Source: Locusta migratoria (lineage: Eukaryota; Arthropoda; Insecta; Orthoptera; Acrididae). Taken from it: a stretch of 64,000 bases of DNA. The translations under genes and the position numbers were made by a program. Below are positions 43,601 to 64,000 of the stretch, piece by piece. Each line of letters begins with the position of its first letter. Within the stretch, counting starts at the first letter, position 1. The stretch is from NCBI GenBank assembly GCA_026315105.1, contig CM048748.1, forward strand, positions 20,865,078 to 20,929,077. The letters are read 5' to 3'. The notes under the pieces were generated by a model. It was not told where the DNA came from and did not search any database. It saw only the letters and a program-made list of their open reading frames with translations.

Positions 43601-43875
43601 TGTAACAAATACATATTTTACAAAATGTTAAACTAAATTACTCATACCATCATTTATATCAGGAGGAGGGGAGGGAGAGATGTACAGTGAGAAAAGTCAA
43701 GTGTAAATGCAGCAATGCAAGATAAAATAAATAAATAAATACCTAAATGAATAGACAACGTCATTTCTCACCAAATGTTGCGAATAATGTATTAAAAACA
43801 CCAACAAATGACTTCAAAACAATTCCAGTTTCAAAGACATTATTGATAAATCTGAAGCATTGAATTAAAATTTGT

Positions 43876-43947
43876 GGTGCGGCCAGGAATCGAACCCAGT
43901 CCTCCATGCTTACTAGGCTGGCGTCTTAACCGTTAGACCACAACACC
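43876..43947 (-). other. tRNA-like 72-nt sequence (probably a tRNA-derived SINE head)
   Basis: Minus strand: begins GGTGTTG, A box TGGTCTAACGGTTA with D stem GTCT/AGAC, B box GGGTTCGATTCC, ends GGCCGCACC. The length is right for a tRNA, and acceptor pairing is six of seven including a wobble. However, the anticodon stem pairs poorly. No CCA or tail was resolved. A true tRNA gene is less likely. Confidence 0.4.
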
Positions 43948-44325
43948 ACTAACGATTAAGGTGCCTTGGAATAGTCTAAGTACGATTTCCCTCCATGTCA
44001 CAAACTTTAATTCAGCTTCTGTGTTCCAAAGATAATTGCCACTACTGCCAAGACTCTCCATGCAGCGGAATAGCACCTCAGCAATGGACATATTTTTATT
44101 TTTATTCAATGCTTCAGTTTTATCAATAATGTCTTTGACATATTCGAGACTAAAATCCGTCTCGGGGATTGTTTATTTGTGTTAAATTCCAGTTTCATTC
44201 TATGATAAATACTGTAGTTCATTTGAGTCATATGATCTAGAACATAGCTTGTCTTGAAAGCAGCAACCAACTGCGACTGTTTATTTACTATAAATGCAAA
44301 TAAGCAGCCCAGTAAGCTGCATTGT

Positions 44326-44775
44326 AATTAAATACACTTTACCCGGATTTCGACACCAACAAAAGATGTCTTCATCAGAACTATTAATAAAACTATAACT
44401 CGAATGAGAGGTATAAAATTTGAGCATGTTGTGCTCAACTCGCATAAAGTAACATCAGATTTGTCAGTAATAAAAAAATTGTATGCTAGGCAAATAAAAG
44501 TTAAAAACAAATGTGGCTAGCTGCTATGGGATGCTGCTCCAACAGCAAATACTACGGCAGCCCATTCCCACATTTGTTCTTAACTATTATAAACCTGATA
44601 GTATTTGCCTAACATGCAATTTTACTATTATTGACAAATATGTAATAATTTTATGCGACTTGAGCACAGCATGCTCTAATTTTATGTGTTTCATGTGAGT
44701 TATAATTTTATCAATACTTCTAATGAAGTCACCCTTAGTTGGTGCTGAAATCTGGGTAACATGTATTTAAACACC
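44326..44775. mobile_element. Foldback element, about 200-bp arms
   Basis: Left arm 'gaaatcc'-type start (tttacccggatttcgacacc) and right arm complement (ggtgctgaaatctgggtaac). Matching inner blocks: 'gcatgttgtgctcaa', 'aaaaacaaatgtgg' and complements. The centre is 'gatgctgctccaacagc'. Diverged arms, no coding capacity. Confidence 0.7.
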
Positions 44776-44974
44776 ACTTCAAAAGACACTATAACCAGTG
44801 TATTTAATTGACTACTTGAAAAGACACTACAACCAAATTGGAACAAGTATGGTATTTAATGACTACCCAAAAGACCTGCCCATCAAGATCATCAAATAAC
44901 AGCGAGTGCTTCTACTGAAGCAAAAGACACTTTACTTCACGTCATATTTTACTGAGTTAATAGACTAGGAGCAG

Positions 44975-45560
44975 TTGCTTTCCAATGACATAAATAAAGC
45001 ACATCTCATTAACTTGCCTACTTAGATGCTTGAAGGTGATGGCTTGTCAAAAACTAAGACGCACGCCACCTAATTGTTGCTACAGTCCTTGAGGTATCAC
45101 AGGAGCACGACTGTGTAGTGGTAGTTGATAAGGATAGGGACCTTCCCATCATGCTCAATGGCATAGAAACACATCATCAAACGTGAAGAGGAACAACCCA
45201 ATCAAAGGTATTTGATCCCAACAGCTTCCAACTGACAAACATCAGAAGGCCACAGATATTTCATCGTGCCATATTGACACAAATTCAGCACTCTTCAAGC
45301 AGGACAAGCTGCTAATCAAAAATAAATGTCTTCTGGAAGAAATCCAATCTTCTTCAAGCTTGACACTCAAGCTGAAACTATTGTCGAAGCTACAAAGTCC
45401 TCGTGAAATCCACATTCAACATAGCATCCCTACCACCAAAATCCAAAGCAGCCCACCACAATTGCTTGAGCACTTACCTATTAGTATAAATGTGGTTAGG
45501 ACAGAAAATGGATCCGTTACTCAGGGAATAGCAGGATTCAAATTTTGGTCTTGATCCCAT
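44975..45560 (+). pseudogene. Relic of a repeat-borne gene with a VVVVDxDxDL motif
   Basis: Plus-strand frame reads HLIVATVLEVSQEHDCVVVV, DKDRDLPIMLNGI and a stop. It resembles a GDAD-IV-TA-E...VVVVGEDTDLLVLL segment I remember from multi-copy insect transposon-derived proteins, preceded by an NKxxLINLL-like stretch. Family name unknown to me. Later open frames to 45554 have no match. Confidence 0.35.
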
Positions 45561-45569
45561 TCCTGTCTA

Positions 45570-47100
45570 CAAGGAATCAGCTCCACAGTCTCTTCTCTCG
45601 ACAATTTTCTGCAAATACAAGGGGTGTGCAGAAAATAGTGGGTGTTGGAGGGCAGGAATTAAGTGTTCACTAATCTTTGTCAACTGCAAGGGGAACTCCT
45701 GCACTACTTCCCTCCAACCAGATGAAATTGATGAACCAGATGTTGACAAAGACCTGGACTGAACGTGCGAGGCAATGAAAATTACTGACTTGAGGAGCTG
45801 AATCACAAATTACAAACTTTGAGGAGCATAGTGGCTCAATTACAATCAATTGTCATCTGTGAAATTTGTGTACCTACCCACTTTACCTTTAAGTATTTTT
45901 TTTTATTACAAGATATAATCATCATTAATTGATTTCAAGAACTGTTTCTATCTTCATAGTAGAATAATGGATATCATCTCATTCTATAGGAAATCATTTC
46001 AATATCTTGTTATATTAATTGATAGATGGGTTAGTTCGAATGAAATTACCAAAAAACAGAGGTTCATAAACATGAAAAATTTGCCTAACTTTGATGAGGA
46101 CTACCATGGTGATGGTCCAAAATACTTATGGATGGACACATTCAATGCAGAATTTAATGTCCTACGTTTAATAGGACCATGTTTTTGATATTGTGAGTTG
46201 CTTAGGAGATTCAACCATAAAATGAAAAATATCCCTTTTGGGGCTACATTTTTCACTCCCACCACTAAAGCACAACTCTGCCAAGGTGGGATACCTAGGA
46301 TAGTGGTCATATTGGGCCACAAATGAAGCTATTAAAACAATAAACCTTCTGCAGCAATTTTTTATTTGGATTCTAATTCTATTGACCTATCATGGCAACC
46401 AGGAGAATGCATTCCACATCTGGAATTACTCTCCGTAGTATGCACACTGGATTTCTTCTCCTCCTTATCAGCCATATCCCTAAGTTGGAGCTTCCAACTA
46501 CAAACTAAACCACCCTCTGTGACTGTCTGGATATTGCAGGCTGAGAAGAAACCCCAGAAGAAGCGATACCATCTGGCTCAGGAACACTTTCCATCACAGT
46601 TAGTACCTCAAGCCTGTTGGTAAGAAAAACAGAGATCTTATAATTGATACCTGGAAAGTCTTGAGGCAACCTTCCACTTAACCATAGGTGAGGTGGCAAC
46701 ATCAACATGAACAGTACCTGGGCTGAGCACAACAGCAATGCCAACTGGCTGCAGCCGCAAGTAGTAAACCAATGCTAACACTTTCTGAAGCTGGGAACAA
46801 AGTGCCACCAAATTGGCCTTCATCCACTCCCAGCAGTCACGTCACTACCCATACTAAGACAATGGAAAGCTACAAAATTCACAGATAAACAAAAGCCTAT
46901 CAACACATGCAACTGTATTCTACAGTGTAAACTGAAAAAAATTGTACAGGAATTCCTACTAGTTTAATGAACATCAAGTTACCAACAATCTTCAAGTGCA
47001 GTGATGCTTTTAATGGGTTTATGACTCATTTGTAAAAATCCCCTCCTGCATTCAGAAGCAGTAAAGAAACTGAGTATTTCTTTTATTATTATTATTATTT
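45570..47100. other. No gene recognised
   Basis: Several 60-87-codon open frames exist but none shows a family motif; no repeat structure obvious. An 'attatt' run ends it near 47100. Confidence 0.35.
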
Positions 47101-47149
47101 TTTTTTTAAATAAGTTCAATTTGAACAGAAGTACACAACGAAAGATTAT

Positions 47150-47825
47150 TTCAAAAAATTAAATTCCTTTTCAGAAAGTACATACTTCACTCTATTTTTC
47201 GACATAGTTGCCAAGTTTGTTCAAACACTTATCATGCCTCAACCAATTTTAAAATAACCTCTTCATACAATCTTGCCACCTGTTCCAATAACCAAGAGTT
47301 AACTGCCATTTTGTAAAGCACTGATATCGATATGTCAGGAAATTTGTTTGAGAGACCTGTTATTGTGAAGCTCCTGTTCTCACAAATCCTCACTTCAGCT
47401 GAAACCTACAAATCATCTGTAATCGAAGATGGGCGACCGGAGCAGCCCTCATCATGGACATTGTCACTGTCATCTTTGAATTCTCGTACCCACTTACGCA
47501 CTTTGCCTTTACTCATCAGTACACAGTGGAACAGTATCACTGTACACCTCACAAATCTGTTGATAAATTTCTGCAGCAGACAGGTTCCTTGGTGACAAAA
47601 ACCATATCACTGAGCGAACCTCACACACAGCAGGTGAGTGAATAAGTCTTAAACTATTTGAAAACACAGAACAGAACCGTACAGGTTAGCTACAGAGCTG
47701 AAACTGAGCACAGTTGTTCGAAAGGCATTCCGATACACGACGCACATGATCGTTGCAGTCTGTGCGCAAACTATTAGTGTCTACAACAAAATGGAACTTA
47801 CTTAAAAATCGTGCCTCGCACAACA
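47150..47825 (-). pseudogene. mariner remnant, internally deleted
   Basis: The right end (minus-strand start) has 'gcgaggcacgatttttaagt' and 'aagttccattttgttgtaga', a mariner-type terminal sequence. Minus-strand coding pieces include CSGRPSSI-like residues (from 'gagcagccctcatcatgg'), an LGYWNRWQDCMKRLF block and HDKCLNKLGNYVEK, the usual mariner C-terminus. The DD34D core is deleted. Confidence 0.65.
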
Positions 47826-47920
47826 CTAGAAATATGCAAATATCGAAACTTAAGTAAATCACAACATACTTCACAATACTGTTAGATGAAAAACTGATTC
47901 TTACTCATCTACTAAAGCAG

Positions 47921-47971
<51 letters not shown>
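47921..47971. repeat. (GT)n microsatellite
   Basis: About 25 dinucleotide repeats next to the inverted retrotransposon piece. Confidence 0.95.
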
Positions 47972-47972
<1 letters not shown>

Positions 47973-48400
47973 GTAGTGCTTTCTGAATGTCAACACATGG
48001 TCCAGTGTGACCCCCAGATATTTTGAACTGTGGCAGTGCTCCAGCTCTGTGTCATTCCACACGACAAAACCTTTGGACCACCAGAAATGTGAAAAACTGT
48101 AATGGAAAACTTGGAAGTTCCTCAACAGACTAAGAAGTGGGATGTGCCAAACAAAAGATCATTCCGCCAGATGGAACTATCTTAAAAACCCATCAACTCT
48201 GCGAATGTGAAGCAAAACAAACCACAAAGCACCTGTACAGCTGCCCTCAGTGCCCAGTTTCCTGCATGGTACAGGACCTATTGCTATTGAGGTTGCCAAT
48301 TTTTGGTCTGATTATATTTAGTGTTTTGTAATTTTTTGTATATCTCTCTTATTTGTATTATATATGCAAACTTGTTTTGACACAAATAAATAAATATGGC
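47972..48400. mobile_element. Non-LTR retrotransposon copy with inverted 5' part
   Basis: Two adjacent pieces on opposite strands: minus 48115-47972 encodes FSHFWWSKGFVVWNDTELEH, then CHSSKYLGVTLDHVLTFRKH (RT thumb region); plus 48118-48310 encodes LRSGMCQTKDHSARWNYLKT, HQLCECEAKQTTKHLYSCPQ (the C-terminal zinc-knuckle region). 3' UTR to 'aaataaataaata' at about 48395. Inversion of the 5' part is the signature of twin priming. Frame-broken fragment. Confidence 0.65.
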
Positions 48401-48831
48401 AGTAGTGGCATTCTCCTTCGAAAGAACACTTTACTTCCTGCAGGAGATGCTATGTATTCAGTTTACAAAAATTATAACTGGCTGTGGCCTGCAGAGTTGA
48501 TAAACTCTCAGGATGTCAGTGTAGCAGTATATTAACAATAATATTTCTCATTTCTGAGATACTTTGAAACATTCTTCCATCTAGCATTGCATGAAATATG
48601 TATTTAACCTGCAATTTTGGAATAACAATCACATCACAAGACTTTTACTAGATAATTCTTCTTCCTCTGAAAGGGGTAAGGGATCTCTCTCTTGTACATG
48701 GCTTTCCAGTTTTCTTCATGTTGAAGAAGCACATTACATTTTGATAAGGTATTCTAACTGCTGAGGTATTTCCTATGAGGAAATGTCTCTGAAAGTTATG
48801 AAGAAATGAAAAGATCTTGTCCCAAAAAAGA

Positions 48832-49110
48832 TTTGTGACAAGCTGTGATAGGCACATATAAAGAAAAAAGATACACATACAACACTTAAGTTATCAGCCA
48901 TTCCCTTCGTTGGAAAAAAAAGGGCACTCACACAGGCTTACTTTGCAGACACACATCGGTCATCTCCAGTTGCTGCACTCCAAATCAGCTGGAGATGACA
49001 GATGTATGTGTGAAGTGTGCCTGTGTGAATGCTTGTTTTATGTGATGAAGGCTAATGGCTGATAGCTTAAGTGTTGTATGTGTGTCTTTTTTATGTGCCT
49101 GTCACAGCTT
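48832..49110. mobile_element. Foldback element, same family as 59504-59844
   Basis: Inverted arms: left 'gacaagctgtgataggcaca' through 'acttaagttatcagcca'; right complement through 'aggctaatggctgatagctt'. The centre has 'catctccagttgctgcac' and 'cagctggagatgacag', a second internal hairpin. No coding capacity. Confidence 0.75.
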
Positions 49111-49112
49111 GT

Positions 49113-49940
49113 CATACTGCTTTGCAGTGCGCTGTGAACTACCCTCATATTGTTGAAATCCAACTTACACTTTCAATTATTAAACATTCAATTATGTTGC
49201 AAAAGATGAGTGGAGTGAGAGTCAACAGAAATTTTTACACATATAATTATATAAGTGCAAACTTCAAGCTTTTATTAACAATATTTCAGTAACTCGTGAA
49301 CATGCAGCTGGATAATACCTTTAAAAAACCACCTTTTTTGACATATTTTCCTGAAATAACAACAACAACAACAATAATAATAATAATTTTCATAATATCA
49401 ACTGTAGCCTAACAAACTGGTTATACGCATTATAAAAACAGAGTGATTGGGACTGAACTAGTGCAGATCTTATAAGTGACCGTAAGAGGTATGCTGCGCA
49501 AAATCAATACCAATACAATTGCTAAATCTCACAGCAGTCCTCTAGCCCTCTTTGTAAGTCCAAGCACCCATTAAATTTTGATTGATTTCCTTATAACACT
49601 GTTCCAGCTAGAATGTGATATCAAGTGTCTTAGCCAATCTTTGTCCAAGTTCAGGGGTCTTTTCAAGTCCATGAAGGAAGATCTTGGTTAACACAAGGCA
49701 AATCCTAAGAAGTTTCTGTTTGGCATATGGCAGTCAGGGTTTGTTGAAGACTGTTATGTACACTTACAATTATTAAAACTCACTGCTTGTGGATCAACAC
49801 CTTGGTACTGACCATAACATGGAATTTAAGAACACCAAGATTTTTGTCTCCACTTCAAAGTATGATGTCATATATTCTGTGAATATGAAAGAATGACAAC
49901 TGCAGGATCAGAAGTGATGTCTGTTCTTTCGGAACAGAAG
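49113..49940. other. No gene seen
   Basis: Contains short (AAC)n/(AAT)n at about 49360-49388. No motif in open frames. Confidence 0.4.

Positions 49941-49943
<3 letters not shown>

Positions 49944-50000
<57 letters not shown>
49944..50000. repeat. (AC)n microsatellite
   Basis: About 28 dinucleotide repeats. Confidence 0.95.
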
Positions 50001-50001
<1 letters not shown>

Positions 50002-50119
50002 TATATAATTTATAAGGGACTCTTAAAATTAAATTACCATGTGGACTATATAAACACAGCTGGAGGTTTCAGTTTGATTGCAACATGAGACCAAGCTCTT
50101 CCCTTTAATGAAGAGTAAA

Positions 50120-50180
50120 AAATTTGTTCAAATGTTTGTAGAACTTATGGGACTTTACTACGGGGTCATCAGTCCCTAAA
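50120..50180 (-). mobile_element. 5'-truncated SINE tail
   Basis: Plus-strand text 'gttcaaatgtttgtagaact' and 'tactacggggtcatcagtcc' is the complement of the type A SINE 3' end. It stops after 'ctaaa', so the head is missing. Confidence 0.7.
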
Positions 50181-51439
50181 TGAACAGTATAGAGAGAAAG
50201 TGAGCTATTTTCTATTACTAATAATCTTGGTGATGGTTGATGTCTGGCACGCAGTGTTACTAGTTTTGATTATTTTGATGATCTATGATCTGTACTTGGC
50301 AACTTACCTGCCAGGAGTTTATAATATAAAACATCAGCAGGTTAGGCTGCAGCCATGCCTTGAAAATAACTAATGGAAAGGGGGTAGGAGATTGACTGAG
50401 GGGATTACGTGTGAACATATTGGCGGTTTTTGATTTGCATTCTCACAACTGAATTCAGGTGATTGTGAGGTAACTGTGTAAACAATAATTTGAATTAGGA
50501 CACAAAATTAAATGTATGCTATTCAATTAGCACTGCTGAAAGAAAACATTTCAATCCTGATTTTCCTTCTTTTCCAGTATCATATAAACATTTTACAATC
50601 AGTACAAACAGGGTTTAATATTCAGCTGATAGTTCTTGTGAGGTTTCTGGTATGATTAATGTCCAATATGACAAAATATTTTTTTTTATAACAAAAATTT
50701 ATTTCACAAAAAGTGAAGTCTGTTGTTTGTATATTGTTTAAGCATGGCATCTTTCACAAATGAAGATTAGAACAATATTTTAACATCAAGTAGGCATTTT
50801 TTCACTTATAACTAATTTGTACTTCTGACGCTTAGTAATCAACATTTACAGCAGTCGCATCTAAAGCAATACATAAATAACAAGATTGTAATAAATATCA
50901 TCATAAAATGATGAGTACACTGGATTATAATGACTGCTGTATAATAAACTACTAAGCTTGTTTGATGTTTGTTAAAATTTATCATCCACACACAAGAAAA
51001 TAAAAAAATTGCCCAAGACTGGCAATGCTGCCTCTATGTTTCAACGTATGCACAACATACAACATTTTAATAATTATTTGTACATGCAAAATCGTATTCA
51101 AAAATGAATACTTTTCAATTATATACAAATAATGTAACTCACATACTATTTACAATGTACTTAAGCATTACACTTTGCATACATAAATTCTGCAATCTCT
51201 TAAAATATAAAAAAAGTAATTTACTCATTATCCTTTGGTTATATAACTTTTCTTATAAAATTCCATGTCAACAAGCAAAGAATGAAAAAAGTTCAGTAAC
51301 AGTTTTGAATGATGCCTGCTTAATTAAAATATCAGTCATTGCTGGAAGTTATGTTCCAAATGGACTAACTGACTGTACATGGAATGTTCTATACATCTGA
51401 CTTCGTCAGTCAGTTTTTATTTATAACATATTTTATTTA
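50181..51439. other. No gene seen; region downstream of PNUTS
   Basis: A/T-rich. The open frame 51104-51400 (plus) has no recognisable motif and lies antisense to the likely 3' flank of PNUTS. Confidence 0.4.
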
Positions 51440-51618
51440 TACAAATAGCACCAGGTTTAACCAGTTATCAAGTCACTCAACACCTCTGCACTTCAAATGA
51501 AACTGGTATGAAGACGAGTTTGTGTTAAAACGTGCACTATATCACTTTCAACCTTTATTGCATATGAATAATCCACAATAAGAGCACCAACACAACAGTC
51601 AGGCAGCACTTGGTTGCA
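51440..51618 (-). promoter_or_regulatory. PNUTS: Probable PNUTS 3' UTR with AATAAA signals
   Basis: Downstream of the TAG, on the minus strand, AATAAA occurs at 51559-51554, about 60 nt past the stop, and again in the A/T-rich stretch near 51430-51445. The first is well placed for a short 3' UTR. The actual cleavage site cannot be fixed without transcript data. Confidence 0.5.

Positions 51619-64000
<12,382 letters not shown>

Noticed and set aside
46101..46322. Minus-strand frame ending KYFGPSPW as piggyBac transposase
   Set aside because: Only a few residues resemble piggyBac and no neighbouring motifs support it.

Overview
The window is from an arthropod nuclear genome. It has spliced genes with GT-AG introns, long A/T runs, dinucleotide microsatellites, and a dense population of non-LTR retrotransposons, Penelope, mariner/Tc1, hAT, P and piggyBac-like remnants and tRNA-derived SINEs. 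The SINE tail (a 'gggactgatgacc' block, then 'aagtcc', ending 'acaaacatttgaacattt') and the RTE-like repeat at 42.1-43.2 kb resemble repeats I associate with grasshoppers and locusts. A polyneopteran insect, probably an orthopteran, is therefore my best guess, but this is inference from repeat style.

Layout. 0-9.3 kb: SINEs, a Penelope relic, a mariner relic interrupted by a CR1/L2-like retrotransposon, a foldback element with two opposed tRNA-like promoters (4.66-5.2 kb), and an RT fragment (6.3-7.3 kb). 9.6-14.8 kb: foldback elements, including a near-perfect palindrome at 10.8 kb, a complete but dead Tc1 copy (11.25-12.64 kb), and a possible piggyBac-like two-exon relic. 16.2-21.8 kb: a nested stack in which a retrotransposon is split by a SINE, the SINE is split by a two-ORF L1-like/CR1-like chimaeric retroelement, and that element is hit by two further SINE copies. 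22.2-31.8 kb: a retrotransposon 3' end, a P-element-like transposase relic split by a TTAA-flanked piggyBac-type MITE, a small two-exon THAP gene with a THAP pseudo-exon near it, a tandem duplication, a CACT-ended element carrying a decayed two-exon gene, and a mariner whose 3' end is duplicated in inverse. 33.5-38.0 kb: three hAT-type elements with 8-bp target duplications and an RNase H retrotransposon tail. 38.7-48.4 kb: more non-LTR tails, a hAT transposase fragment, an RT gene with a clean insertion, a mariner relic and a retrotransposon copy with an inverted 5' part.

The only clearly functional host gene is on the minus strand at the right end: PNUTS/PPP1R10, the nuclear PP1 regulatory subunit. 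Eight exons (51.6-64.0 kb) are visible with consistent splice phases, from an acidic/basic middle region through the PP1-docking motif and Pro/Gly-rich region to a C-terminal CCCH zinc finger. The last intron is about 9.4 kb and holds a Penelope element, a mariner fragment, foldback elements, and a second relic copy of the zinc-finger exon. The gene's 5' end (TFIIS-like N-terminal domain) lies outside the window.

Most of the remaining sequence is repeat-derived and non-coding. Stretches where I see nothing are listed as such. All motif identifications come from reading translations by eye, without database searches.
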